Positions 27,093-36,956 of a stretch of 59,447 nt of DNA are shown here, in pieces; position 1 is the first letter of the stretch; each line of letters opens with the position of its first letter. The DNA comes from Methanobacterium sp. GTDB lineage: Archaea; Methanobacteriota; Methanobacteria; Methanobacteriales; Methanobacteriaceae. The stretch is from NCBI GenBank assembly GCA_019084405.1, contig JAHRFX010000025.1, positions 1-59,447 of the forward strand, given 5' to 3'. Under the pieces are notes generated by a model. It was not told where the DNA came from and did no database searches. It saw nothing but the letters and a program-made list of their open reading frames with translations. The translations under genes were made by a program, and so were the position numbers.

Positions 27093-29120
27093 TCACTTTT
27101 CAAACTTTTTATTATTTAAAGAGATTAAATCCGGGGCATTTTCATAAAAATCGTGTTTTTTGAGGTAATCCACAAATCTAGTATAAGTGGGATGGCTGCA
27201 TAATGTAGAAGAATCTCCTATAATAATTAATTTCCTTTTTGCTCGGGTTAAACTCACATTGAGTCTCCTTAAATCCTTTAAAAATCCTATTTCTCTTTTT
27301 GGATTGCTTCTTACCAGAGATATTATAATTATTTCTTTTTCCCTGCCCTGAAATCCATCAACAGTGTGCACCTCGGCAGGTGTGTGGGGGTTGATTAGTT
27401 TTACCTGATCATCGTAGGGGCTGATAATCCCTATATCTTCGGACTTTATACCACTTTTTATCATCATATTCGAGATTATAGTGGTTATGTCTGCTTCTAT
27501 AATATTTTTTATTGAAGTTGAGCCTTTGGATCGTTTTTCATAATGATGGGGTAGATTGAGGGTATCTAAAAATAACAAAGGCTGTGGCCTTAAAATCTTT
27601 TTTATTAAAGTCTCAAATTTTTTATTTATAGCTGTATTTTCGTCTGGATTTTTTAATTCCAGATCAGCAATATTAATTTTTTCCACTTTTCCTGAAGCCT
27701 TAATTCCCTTTTCATAAAATTCTTGATTGGGGAATTGCATTAATACCGGATTCATTCGGTACTGTATATTTAACATGTGTGATTTTTCAGGATAAATTCG
27801 GATTAACTTCTCAAACAGAGTTTTTTCTAAGGGCTTGCATTGGGGGTTTAATATGGTGGGAGGTAGTTGGCGATGATCTCCAGCTAAAATAAATCTTCTA
27901 GCTTTAGAAAGAGGTATGAGGATGCTGGGTATGGTACTTTGGGATGCTTCATCCACTACCACCACCTGAAACTTAATACCTTTTAGATAATCAAGTGCAG
28001 CAGATGAATTGGTGCATAAAACCACTTCACTTTTTTTAATAATGTCTGCTACCATATGGGATTCTATCTTCCGAATGTTAAGGTGGTAATCTTCCACCTT
28101 TTTATTCAATTCTATCCATCGGGCCATAGAAATTATTACATTAGGAGATATTCCCCTAACACCTCTTCTTTTAACTGCATTTAACAGTATTCGAGTGTCA
28201 CTTAAACCTCTCCTTAATGCGGGGGAAGGTTTATGGTTTTGGTCCCTTTTAGCTATTATTTTTTCAATTTCTTTTTCAATTCCCCTTATTTTAGAGTGCT
28301 GGGGATGATTTTCAAGTTTATAGGCCAGAGTTTTTTCTATATTTTTACGGGATACTCTTTGGGGATGGCCCAGACGCACAGAATTTATATCTTCCCCTAA
28401 ACCTTCAACCAGATTGTCCACTGCGGTATTGCTTTCTGCAGTAGCCAGAACTTTATTACATTTTTTTATTTCTTGAACAATTATTTCTTGCAGTGTTCTG
28501 GTTTTACCAGTTCCAAATGGTCCATGTATTAAAAAAAAATCATTACTGGCCATTGCCATACAAATAGCTATTTTTTGGGAGTGATTAAGATTTTTATCAA
28601 TATCTGCTGCTGAAGTTGATGCTTTAGCTACTTTAATAGAATGGGATTTTTCATTATTCAAGAAAAATTGCAGGGCTTTTTTGGTGTGGGGGTTCAGTTT
28701 TTCCAGATTTTCTATCATTCTCCGGAAAGTTATATCATTAACATATAAATCAATACGGATTTCTTTTAAAGCCCACAGGGGGACTTTTTCCAGGGCCACT
28801 ATAATGAAGCGGCTTCCTTTTTCAGTTACAGTTCCGGTCAGTTTACTTTTAACAGGGTCTCCCCTACTTATAAGTACCAGATCCCCTGTATTTATTTCAG
28901 TTTTGAATTGAGATTTTCTGCCATATTTTACCAGATTGAAACCTAATTCCTGTCCGGTTATTTTTCCATTGAGATGGTTTATAGCCCGACCTACTTTTTC
29001 TCTTTTTTGGGGAGAGAAATATTTAATCTCCCTTAACATGGCATTTATTTCTGCTTTTTTTTCTAATTCCACCAGATTAATTAGCTGCTTTACATAATGG
29101 TCAATACTAATTTTTCCCAC
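27093..29120 (-). CDS. SF1 DNA/RNA helicase of the IGHMBP2/Upf1-like group
   Basis: A 675-residue helicase. The N-terminal 140 residues contain a small beta-barrel region (INTGDLVLISRGDPVKS). Motif I GPFGTGKT is at 200-207, motif II is VVDEASQST, motif III region LAGDHRQLPPT, motif V TVDGFQGRE and motif VI NVSLTRAKRKL. SF1B members travel 5-prime to 3-prime on DNA or RNA. A role in replication or repair is suggested by the convergent fen1 gene 22 bases away, but synteny alone is weak. The DUF2119 gene lies upstream on the complementary side. Confidence 0.9.
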   Translation of the reverse strand: MGKISIDHYVKQLINLVELEKKAEINAMLREIKYFSPQKREKVGRAINHLNGKITGQELGFNLVKYGRKSQFKTEINTGDLVLISRGDPVKSKLTGTVTEKGSRFIIVALEKVPLWALKEIRIDLYVNDITFRRMIENLEKLNPHTKKALQFFLNNEKSHSIKVAKASTSAADIDKNLNHSQKIAICMAMASNDFFLIHGPFGTGKTRTLQEIIVQEIKKCNKVLATAESNTAVDNLVEGLGEDINSVRLGHPQRVSRKNIEKTLAYKLENHPQHSKIRGIEKEIEKIIAKRDQNHKPSPALRRGLSDTRILLNAVKRRGVRGISPNVIISMARWIELNKKVEDYHLNIRKIESHMVADIIKKSEVVLCTNSSAALDYLKGIKFQVVVVDEASQSTIPSILIPLSKARRFILAGDHRQLPPTILNPQCKPLEKTLFEKLIRIYPEKSHMLNIQYRMNPVLMQFPNQEFYEKGIKASGKVEKINIADLELKNPDENTAINKKFETLIKKILRPQPLLFLDTLNLPHHYEKRSKGSTSIKNIIEADITTIISNMMIKSGIKSEDIGIISPYDDQVKLINPHTPAEVHTVDGFQGREKEIIIISLVRSNPKREIGFLKDLRRLNVSLTRAKRKLIIIGDSSTLCSHPTYTRFVDYLKKHDFYENAPDLISLNNKKFEK

Positions 29121-29149
29121 TCCTATTAAAAAAAATCAGGTTTTAAAAA

Positions 29150-29797
29150 TTAAAAAGGAGGGTATTCTCCAAAAAAATCACGGGCATATTCCCGGGCCGT
29201 TTCCACCTGGCGGGGATAATTTTTAGTCATTTTTTTTTCCAGATTTTTCCTATTACTGGAACCGGCCAGGGTTTTTAATAGTTTGGTATATAATTCCAGT
29301 GATAAATCAGGATGAGGTGAATGTTCTAAATGCCCATAATTATTTTCTTTATGAATACAGGGCATTTCCAGGGTTAAACAAACATCTTCTCTTTTAAATA
29401 AACTGGTGCGTATATGGGGTGAGACTGAACCAATTAGTACTCCTTTTTCCAGCTCTATTAAGGGGGGGACTCCTATTGTTTTCTGACGTTGGAGGTCGGT
29501 TAATCTATTATAACTGTCATACCGGTAGCAATGGGGTTCCACATACATTTCGGGTTTATAATGGCGTATCAGTCCCACTATATATTTCCCTAAGGGGGTA
29601 TGGTAGTATCCTTTATCCAGGGTGGAAATGTATTTAGTTGCATCACAATTGTATATTATCAGCTTTCCCTTTTTCACATCAGCACTTTGAATTTTTTTTA
29701 AGGCATGGATTGTAGTTAAACCTTCCTTACCATGCACACCACCTACAAAAAGCCTTACAGGACCTTTTCCTTTATCAATAAGGCGGAAAAAACTCAT
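29150..29797 (-). CDS. DUF2119 protein, possible M14-like metallo-hydrolase
   Basis: A 215-residue methanogen protein of the DUF2119 family. GGVHGKEGLT (about 18-27) resembles the HxxE zinc motif of M14 carboxypeptidases and succinylglutamate desuccinylases, and EPHCY near residue 100 could supply further ligands. This is inference; no substrate is known. It lies 48 bases downstream of the AdoHcyase family gene and 29 bases from the helicase, all on the minus strand. The length suggests a minimal catalytic domain. Confidence 0.75.
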   Translation of the reverse strand: MSFFRLIDKGKGPVRLFVGGVHGKEGLTTIHALKKIQSADVKKGKLIIYNCDATKYISTLDKGYYHTPLGKYIVGLIRHYKPEMYVEPHCYRYDSYNRLTDLQRQKTIGVPPLIELEKGVLIGSVSPHIRTSLFKREDVCLTLEMPCIHKENNYGHLEHSPHPDLSLELYTKLLKTLAGSSNRKNLEKKMTKNYPRQVETAREYARDFFGEYPPF

Positions 29798-29845
29798 TAT
29801 GGTCTTCCAATATATTCTTTTATAATTTTAATTAAAAGAAGATTT

Positions 29846-31099
29846 TCAGGTTCCTTCATCCCAATTGTTTAAATATTCTATTTGGCGAGAACTTAACTCA
29901 TCAATCTCCAATCCCATTGCTTTAAGTTTTAGCCGGGCTATATGGAGGTCAATTTCATCGGGGGCTCTTAATACTCCTGGACTCACCTTCTCGTCTAGCA
30001 AGTACTTTGCAGAAAGAGCCTGCATGGAGAAACTAAGATCCATGATTTCTGCTGGGTGTCCCTGGGCTTTTTCAGTAGCTAAATTAACCAGACGACCTTC
30101 CGCCATTAGATAAAATCGTCTTCCATCCTTCATTAAAAACTCTTCAATATCTTCTTTAACTTTTTCATGGGACTGGCAAATTTCCACCAGATTATCACGA
30201 TTGATTTCCACATTGAAGTGTCCGGAATTAGCCATGATGCAGCCGTCTTTCATATTCTGGAAATCTTCTCCAGAGACCACGTCAATGTTTCCAGTGGCAG
30301 TAATCAGTATATCAGCATGTTTTACTGCTTCTAAAACTTTCATTACTCTAAATCCATCCATCTTTGCTTCCAGTGCCCTTATGGGATCAATTTCAGTTAC
30401 TATTACATTTGCTCCCAGACCTGAGGCGCGCATGGCAATTCCACGACCACACCATCCGTATCCACAAACTACGGCAGTTTTACCGGCAATAAGCATGTTG
30501 GTAGCACCCATAATAGAATCAAAGGTGGACTGTCCGGTACCATATCGGTTATCAAATAAATATTTGGTATAGGCATCATTTACCGCCATAACTGGAAATT
30601 CAAGTGCATTATCTTTGTCCATGGCTTTTAATCGGTGAATTCCGGTGGTGGTTTCTTCACAAGCACCTTTTAAATTTTCAATAAGTTCCCTTCGCTCTCT
30701 ATGAACCAAAAATATCATATCTGCCCCGTCATCAATAAGAATATCGGGCTGGTGGTCCAATACTCGGTGTATGTTCTGATAGTATTCTTCATTGTTTTCC
30801 CCTCTCCAACCATACATATTCAATCCCAAAGCAGCTCCAGCTGCAGTGGCATCATCCTGGGTTGATAAGGGATTACATCCGGTCATGGCTACTTCTGCCC
30901 CTCCGGCTTGAAGTGTGAGGCCTAGATTTATAGTTTTAGGTTCTAAATGTAAGCAGGAAGCGATAGTAATCCCTTCAAAAGGTCGGGTTTTTTTAAATTC
31001 TTTTTTAATATGCTCCAGAACCGGCATATGATTCTGAACCCATTTTATCTTTTTTTTACCCTGAGGGGCCAGGGACATGTCTTTTACTTCATAGGGCAT
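29846..31099 (-). CDS. ahcY: S-adenosyl/S-inosyl-homocysteine hydrolase
   Basis: A 417-residue NAD-dependent hydrolase that removes the product of SAM-dependent methylation. NAD-binding GYGWCGRGIAMRASG, the nucleoside-binding TGCNPLSTQDD and the NSGHFNVEI end region are clear, and the C-terminus is close to the cofactor-exchange KLH region of relatives. In Methanocaldococcus the equivalent enzyme prefers S-inosylhomocysteine after deamination of SAH, so that activity is likely here too (family knowledge). The ATG follows GGTGAT. DUF2119 is next downstream. Confidence 0.93.
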   Translation of the reverse strand: MPYEVKDMSLAPQGKKKIKWVQNHMPVLEHIKKEFKKTRPFEGITIASCLHLEPKTINLGLTLQAGGAEVAMTGCNPLSTQDDATAAGAALGLNMYGWRGENNEEYYQNIHRVLDHQPDILIDDGADMIFLVHRERRELIENLKGACEETTTGIHRLKAMDKDNALEFPVMAVNDAYTKYLFDNRYGTGQSTFDSIMGATNMLIAGKTAVVCGYGWCGRGIAMRASGLGANVIVTEIDPIRALEAKMDGFRVMKVLEAVKHADILITATGNIDVVSGEDFQNMKDGCIMANSGHFNVEINRDNLVEICQSHEKVKEDIEEFLMKDGRRFYLMAEGRLVNLATEKAQGHPAEIMDLSFSMQALSAKYLLDEKVSPGVLRAPDEIDLHIARLKLKAMGLEIDELSSRQIEYLNNWDEGT

Positions 31100-31365
31100 T
31101 ATATCACCATTTATTTACAATAACTATATGGATATATTTATCATTAACAATATTAATTTAAAATAGTTTAATAACTTGAATTATTTAATTTATAACTATT
31201 AAATAAATTTCTTATTAATTATTATATACTGATTTGAAAAGTCAGATTAATATAACTTTGTTCTTAATAATCTGGCAGATTAAGTTATTTAATCAAATAA
31301 ATAATTAAAAATAGGATTGAATTTAAGCAGGTATTATCAATATTTTTCTCATTTTAAAAAATAAG
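31100..31365. other. intergenic region between the ahcY and cdc48 genes
   Basis: AT-rich, about 265 bases, plus the terminator described separately. The ahcY end should hold its promoter; AAATATATCC on the minus strand (about 31136-31127) is a plausible TATA box. No gene, RNA or repeat was recognised. Confidence 0.4.
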
Positions 31366-31402
31366 AAATGAAGAGATATTTTAAGAAATAATCTCTTCAT
31401 TT
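31366..31402 (-). terminator. hairpin with T-rich tail after cdc48
   Basis: AAATGAAGAGAT (31366-31377) and ATCTCTTCATTT (31391-31402) form a perfect 12-base-pair stem with a 13-base loop. It lies just downstream of the cdc48 stop (31416) on the minus strand and is followed there by TTCTTATTTTTT. This is a strong intrinsic-terminator-like or 3-prime-end processing signal. Confidence 0.75.
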
Positions 31403-31415
31403 TAAATTAACTACT

Positions 31416-33608
31416 TTAATGGTACTGCACCATATCTTCTTCTCCCGATTTAGGCTTAACCTTTTCCATGGCTTTTTTGAAATATTTCATTTCAACAGTT
31501 TCCGCTTTTAAATTATCCCTTAAAGTTAGCATGGCGGCTTCTCTACATACAGATTCAATATCTGCACCGACATATCCTTCTGTTTTCTTGGCAAGTTTTT
31601 CAATATCCACGTCATCTGCCAGGGGCATTTTTTTAGTGTGTACTTTAAAAATTGCCAGCCGAGCATCTTCATCTGGATCCTCTACTTTAACATGCCTATC
31701 AAACCTACCAGGTCTTAAAAGTGCTGCATCTAGCATATCTGGTCGATTTGTAGCGGCAACAACTGCTACATCCTGTAATTCTTCCAGACCATCAATTTCA
31801 GTTAGTAACTGATTCACCACCCTTTGAGTTACTCCAGAATCTGAACTGGAACCACTACGGGTGGAGGCAATGGAGTCTATTTCATCAAAGAATATGATGG
31901 TAGGGGCGGTTTGTCTGGCCTTACGGAATACTTCCCTTACACCTTTTTCAGATTCTCCTACCCATTTAGAAAGTAGTTCCGGGCCTTTAACTGCTATGAA
32001 ATTGGATTTACTTTCAGTGGCCACTGCTTTTGCCAGTAATGTTTTCCCGGTTCCAGGGGAACCGTAAATTAGAACTCCTTTAGGTGGTCTCACTCCAAAC
32101 TTTTCAAAGCTTTCAGGGTACTTAAGGGGCCATTCCACGGCTTCTTGTAGTTCCTGTTTGGCACTTTGAAGACCCCCAATATCATCCCATCTGATGTCAG
32201 GGACTTGAACCAGTACTTCTCTTAAAGCAGATGGTTGAATTTCTTTAAGAGCCTCTTTAAAGTCAGATTTATTTACAATCATCTTTTTTAAGGTCTCTTT
32301 TGGAATTTCTTCATCTGCTTTTATGTCAGGCAATACCCTGCGTAAAACACGCATGGCGGACTCTTTACAAAGAGATTCAAGGTCGGCTCCAACAAATCCA
32401 TGGGTAATGTCTGCTATCTCGTCCAGATTCACGTTATCATCCAGAGGCATACCTCTGGTGTGTATCTGGAGGACTTCTTTCCTTTCTTCTTTATCAGGAA
32501 CCCCTATTTCAATTTCCCTATCAAATCTTCCGGGTCTTCTTAAGGCCATATCCAGTGCATCTGGTCGGTTAGTAGCACCAATTACCACGACCTGACCTCT
32601 AGATTTCAGGCCATCCATTAAGGTTAGTAATTGGGCTACGATTCGTCGTTCTACTTCTCCACTAACTTCTTCTCTTTTTGGGGCAATGGCATCTAGTTCA
32701 TCAATAAATATGATGGACGGAGCATTTTCTTCCCCTTCTTCAAAGAATTCCCTTAACCTCTCTTCAGATCCACCCACATATTTACTCATAATCTCCGGAC
32801 CATTAATGGTTATAAAATGGGCATCACTTTCATTGGCCACTGCTTTTGCCAGTAATGTTTTACCAGTTCCAGGTGGTCCATGCATCAGTACACCTTTAGG
32901 TGGGGAAATTCCCAGTCTTTCAAACAGTTCTGGTCGTTTCAAGGGGATTTCTATCATTTCCCTTACTTTTTTCACTTCTTCTTTGAGACCACCAATGTCC
33001 TCGTAAGTCACATCCACCAGATTTTTTACTCCTTCTATTTTAGATACATCCACCGGGCTGGTTTGGACCTCTACATCAGTTTGGGGGGTTACTTTTACTA
33101 CTCCGGCGGGTTTGGTGGAGACAACTGCCAGTTTTATCTCTCCTAGTGGTGAAACATCACCCATTTCTCGGAAAAATTCGTCAAAAAGACCTCCTCTTAC
33201 TGGTTTTTGTTGTCTAAAACCAGAGATGATAATATCGCCATGTGCCAGGGTTCTGTTAATAAAAGCAGACCTTACATCTCCTCTGATAATGATTTCTTGA
33301 TCTACTGGAGCCAGCACAACCTTTTTTGCTTCTTTTACATCGGCTCTTTTAACATTTACTTCTTCTCCAATAGATGTTCCAGCATTTTTCCTCATGTATC
33401 CATCTATCCTGATTATTCCCAGACCGATATCTGATTGGGAGGATACTACCGTCGCTGCAGTATTTTTTTTACCTTTTATTTCTATTATGTCTCCATCTAG
33501 AAGGTCTAATCTTTCCATACATGCTGGATCAATTCTGGCTATTGAACGACCTACATCTGATTGAGCTAAAGCCTCTGCAACTTTTAAATTCATGTTTTTA
33601 TTTTCCAT
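31416..33608 (-). CDS. cdc48: CDC48/VAT AAA+ unfoldase
   Basis: A 730-residue p97/VCP homologue. An N domain (about 1-190: double-psi barrel with LDGDIIEIKG, then a beta barrel) is followed by two AAA+ rings. Walker A is GPPGTGKT at 244-251 in D1 and GSPGTGKT at 516-523 in D2, with Walker B IIFIDELD and IIFFDEID. The hexamer unfolds proteins and can feed the proteasome. The C-terminus lacks an obvious HbYX motif. The start ATG follows GGGGTG. A hairpin terminator lies immediately downstream. Confidence 0.97.
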   Translation of the reverse strand: MENKNMNLKVAEALAQSDVGRSIARIDPACMERLDLLDGDIIEIKGKKNTAATVVSSQSDIGLGIIRIDGYMRKNAGTSIGEEVNVKRADVKEAKKVVLAPVDQEIIIRGDVRSAFINRTLAHGDIIISGFRQQKPVRGGLFDEFFREMGDVSPLGEIKLAVVSTKPAGVVKVTPQTDVEVQTSPVDVSKIEGVKNLVDVTYEDIGGLKEEVKKVREMIEIPLKRPELFERLGISPPKGVLMHGPPGTGKTLLAKAVANESDAHFITINGPEIMSKYVGGSEERLREFFEEGEENAPSIIFIDELDAIAPKREEVSGEVERRIVAQLLTLMDGLKSRGQVVVIGATNRPDALDMALRRPGRFDREIEIGVPDKEERKEVLQIHTRGMPLDDNVNLDEIADITHGFVGADLESLCKESAMRVLRRVLPDIKADEEIPKETLKKMIVNKSDFKEALKEIQPSALREVLVQVPDIRWDDIGGLQSAKQELQEAVEWPLKYPESFEKFGVRPPKGVLIYGSPGTGKTLLAKAVATESKSNFIAVKGPELLSKWVGESEKGVREVFRKARQTAPTIIFFDEIDSIASTRSGSSSDSGVTQRVVNQLLTEIDGLEELQDVAVVAATNRPDMLDAALLRPGRFDRHVKVEDPDEDARLAIFKVHTKKMPLADDVDIEKLAKKTEGYVGADIESVCREAAMLTLRDNLKAETVEMKYFKKAMEKVKPKSGEEDMVQYH

Positions 33609-33852
33609 AAAACACCCCGCTTTTAGTTACTACTTGATTATTATTTATTATTTTTATTGGAAATAATTATTTGTACCAAATCCATTCTTTTAGTAAACTT
33701 TGGTTACCATAATAAATAAGCAGTTTATAACATATAAATGTTTCGGTAACTATTAATAAGATGTTATAAAATTATAATTTTAACAAACCCTGAGATTGAT
33801 ATATATAAAAATAGCAAATCTAACTTATTATAATACAAAAAAAATGTATAAT

Positions 33853-35157
33853 TTATCTTATTTTGGCTCCAAAACCTTTCATCAGTTTTTCCACTTCTTT
33901 GATTTTAGTACTATCCAGAACCTTAATCCGAAAAGTCATGCTGACCATTCCTTCATTAATAGGGGGGCCATGATAGGTATCGAGAATCCTTACCTGGATT
34001 ATGCCATCTAATCTTTCTAAAACTGAACAAATAACTTTTGAATTACTTGAATTGGAAAAAACTGCAGAAATATCATATTCTCTACTCTCAACGTTATTCA
34101 TTTTCCAATTCCACCTTTGAGATGAATTAAGGACTTCAATATTGGCAATTTTAAGCCTTATATTCCGTTTACCTGTTTTTAAAATGAGAAAATCAGGTTC
34201 AAGAGATTTCAAAATACCGATATGCACTTTACCTGAATAAATATGTCTTAATCCTACCTCTTTACCAATTGATTTTTTTAATATAATTATTTCTTGATTT
34301 AAAGCAGATATGGCTTTATCTGATCTTCCAAGAGCGGCTTCCAGATCATTAAGATTTTTAGCAGCTGAACTCATGGCTTCAACAAATTTATCCTGGTTTT
34401 TAACATTCAGGTCCTTTTCTAAATCCTGAACAGTTTTAATAAAGGCACTGCGAGCTTTATCGGCGTAATGGTTTTGTGTCTGGATGGAGTAAGCCAGATA
34501 AGGATTCTGGGCCACTATCCGGGATATGGTATCAACCATTAAATTATAGATAGGGCTGGCAAATTTCCGCGATTCTTTCACATCAACTTCCATCTGCTCT
34601 ATAGTAGAAGCAATAGAAATATAGGCAAAATGAGTTAGCACCTGCACCACACTCATCATTTCATCATGCTTTTCAGGGGTGGTAACTAAAACCCGAACTT
34701 TTTCATCTTCAAGGAAATTTAAAACCCTTCTAAACCACTCATTTTTTTGTAAGGGGGTTAAAACAACTACCTGGCCTTCCAGAGAACGAATACGCGGACC
34801 AAACATGGGGTGAGTTGGTAGAAAGTCCACTCCTTCTTTGATTAATTCCTGCATTAAATAGGAGGGCATTTCTTTTACGGAAGTAACATCCATAAGCAGG
34901 GAACCTTTTTTCATTGAAGGGGCCACTTCTCTAAGTACGTATTCAGTGTGTTCTATAGGTACTGCAATAATCACCACCTTACTTTGAGAAGCTGCTTTTT
35001 TATTATCCTGGCAATATTCCACGCCTATTTTACGGGCAATTTTACTCCCGGAAGCAGAATCACGGCTGGTAATAACTATTTCAAACTTTTTTACCTTTAA
35101 ATACCTGGCAATCCACTTTCCCAGTCCCCTGGTACCACCTATAATCGCAATCTTCAT
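33853..35157 (-). CDS. tyrA: prephenate dehydrogenase
   Basis: About 434 residues. The N-terminal IAIIGGTRGLGKWIA is an NAD(P)-binding Rossmann motif, followed by the helical dehydrogenase domain with VTSVKEMP and LPTHPMFGPR, containing the catalytic His. The last 110 residues form a separate beta-rich extension. It converts prephenate to 4-hydroxyphenylpyruvate for tyrosine. I start at ATG 35157, preceded by TGTGAT; a GTG three codons upstream is part of that site. It is some 9 kb from the trp genes and not linked to them. Confidence 0.9.
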   Translation of the reverse strand: MKIAIIGGTRGLGKWIARYLKVKKFEIVITSRDSASGSKIARKIGVEYCQDNKKAASQSKVVIIAVPIEHTEYVLREVAPSMKKGSLLMDVTSVKEMPSYLMQELIKEGVDFLPTHPMFGPRIRSLEGQVVVLTPLQKNEWFRRVLNFLEDEKVRVLVTTPEKHDEMMSVVQVLTHFAYISIASTIEQMEVDVKESRKFASPIYNLMVDTISRIVAQNPYLAYSIQTQNHYADKARSAFIKTVQDLEKDLNVKNQDKFVEAMSSAAKNLNDLEAALGRSDKAISALNQEIIILKKSIGKEVGLRHIYSGKVHIGILKSLEPDFLILKTGKRNIRLKIANIEVLNSSQRWNWKMNNVESREYDISAVFSNSSNSKVICSVLERLDGIIQVRILDTYHGPPINEGMVSMTFRIKVLDSTKIKEVEKLMKGFGAKIR

Positions 35158-35214
35158 TTTTATCACAATTTAATAATATATTATAACCCCTGCAATTAAA
35201 TAGTTTATATAATG

Positions 35215-35577
35215 TTAATTACCCGGACCATCTCTGGTAACTTTAGTGGCTATATATCCCCCCAGGGCTCCCAGGGCCATGCTCAATAAACATATTAATA
35301 CCAATCCCACTAAAAAACCACCAAAATCAAAATTTACAAGTCCTGAAACTCGTGATGGTAATTCTGGATTTACTATAAATCCATAGGAGAAGAATAAAAC
35401 TCCTAAAATTAAAGAAGCAATTAAACCTACTGCGGTACTCCTTTCTTCATAATTAGTTAGATAAGTGGCTAAAAATCCAGTAAAAGTGAAGGTGAAAATC
35501 GCATCTAAAAAAATCAAAAGAATAATTCCTGCAAGAATACTCATGAAAACTGCAAAAGTGGAACTTTGATTGGCCAT
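35215..35577 (-). CDS. small multi-pass membrane protein (DUF5518-like)
   Basis: A 120-residue protein with three to four hydrophobic segments (about 8-34, 47-67, 82-112), the last glycine/alanine-rich (ALGALGGYIATK). It resembles the DUF5518 family widespread in Methanobacteriales; function is unknown. It has no charge pattern of a transporter and no signal peptide. It lies upstream of tyrA on the same strand, 57 bases away. Confidence 0.7.
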   Translation of the reverse strand: MANQSSTFAVFMSILAGIILLIFLDAIFTFTFTGFLATYLTNYEERSTAVGLIASLILGVLFFSYGFIVNPELPSRVSGLVNFDFGGFLVGLVLICLLSMALGALGGYIATKVTRDGPGN

Positions 35578-35835
35578 AGCATCATTACTCCTGTTTTAAT
35601 TCATATAAAACTTAAGTGGTACAGAATAAATTAGGTTCTGATATAACTATAATATACTAAATCTAAGATTAATATTTAAGTCTATGAATATAAGGTTTAA
35701 GAATAACTTTTAACTAAACTCGGAATTACTAAATATTAATAAAAATTATTTAAAATAAAAATGCCTTTAAATTAAAATTATTTAGCTAATTTATAAGGGT
35801 ATGGGTATTTAAAATCTGTTACATGGGGCATTATA

Positions 35836-36897
35836 ATGCGAATCACTTATCAGGATAAAAAAAGAGGGATCATAGAACTGATGCCTGAAACCCTGGATGA
35901 TTTATGGCACTTATCTCATATAATTGAAGAGGGAGACATATTATCTTCAAAAACAACCCGTAGAATTCAGGATACTACTGGAGATAAAATACGGAGTGAC
36001 CGTGGAATTAAAAAAACGTTTTATTTGGGGATAAGAGTAGAAACCATTAATTTTCACATATACACTGGTCAATTGAGGACCACCGGAATAATTGTAAAAG
36101 GCCCGGAGGATCTGATTCCTTTAGGGTCCCACCATACTCTGGAAATAAAATTAAATGTTTCTATACGCATAAAGAAAAATAAATGGGGTAAATGGACTCT
36201 TAAAAGATTAAAACAGGCTATCGAATCTTCTAAAAAGTTATCTGCTATAATACTGATTCTGGAAGATGATGTGGCGGATATGGGCTTAATTCGCCAATAC
36301 GGGGTGGATTATTATGGTCCTATTGTGGGGAATATATCTGGAAAAAGAATTGTGGAAAAAGATAGAAGAAAAAATGTGATTAATTTTTATGAAAATGTTG
36401 TAGATGCCCTAAAAAAATTTAAAGAAGTGCAGAATTTGCTTATTGCTGGGCCAGGATTTGTTAAAGGTGATTTCTATTCTTATTTAAAAGAAAAATATCC
36501 TAAAATTGCAAAAAATGCTATTTTAGAGAGTACTGGAACTGGAGGTAGAGTAGGAATAGCTGAAATTTTAAAAAAAGGCACCATCGAAAAGATGACTTCT
36601 GAAAACCGTGTAGCAGGTGAAATGAAATCTGTAAACAAAGTTCTGGAAGAAATTGGTAAAGCATCCCCTAAAGTAGTATATGGGAAAAAAATGGTTATTA
36701 ATGCGGTAAATGCAGGGGCTGCAGAAGAATTACTTATTCTGGATAAACTGGTGCGCCAGGAAAACATGGAAAAGACCATGGACCTGGTGGAAAATATGAA
36801 GGGTAAAGTTACCATGGTAAGCAGTGAACATGAAGGTGGGAAACAACTGGAGGCTCTGGGTGGAATGGCCGCACTTTTAAGATATGGTATCAGTTAA
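35836..36897 (+). CDS. pelA: Pelota (aPelota) ribosome rescue factor
   Basis: A 353-residue homologue of Pelota/Dom34. It has an N-terminal Sm-like domain (DLWHLSHIIEEGD region) and central and C-terminal eRF1-like domains (NAVNAGAAEELLILDKL; SSEHEGGKQLEALGG at the end). With aABCE1 it splits stalled ribosomes, and in archaea it also partners aEF1A. The ATG is not preceded by a strong ribosome site, and the region before it is AT-rich. It is followed 59 bases later by the MraY-like gene on the same strand. Confidence 0.95.
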   Translation: MRITYQDKKRGIIELMPETLDDLWHLSHIIEEGDILSSKTTRRIQDTTGDKIRSDRGIKKTFYLGIRVETINFHIYTGQLRTTGIIVKGPEDLIPLGSHHTLEIKLNVSIRIKKNKWGKWTLKRLKQAIESSKKLSAIILILEDDVADMGLIRQYGVDYYGPIVGNISGKRIVEKDRRKNVINFYENVVDALKKFKEVQNLLIAGPGFVKGDFYSYLKEKYPKIAKNAILESTGTGGRVGIAEILKKGTIEKMTSENRVAGEMKSVNKVLEEIGKASPKVVYGKKMVINAVNAGAAEELLILDKLVRQENMEKTMDLVENMKGKVTMVSSEHEGGKQLEALGGMAALLRYGIS

Positions 36898-36956
36898 TAA
36901 AATCTATTTTTAAAGTTGCATAATTGAATTCTGGGTACTGATCATAGCCCCAACCT

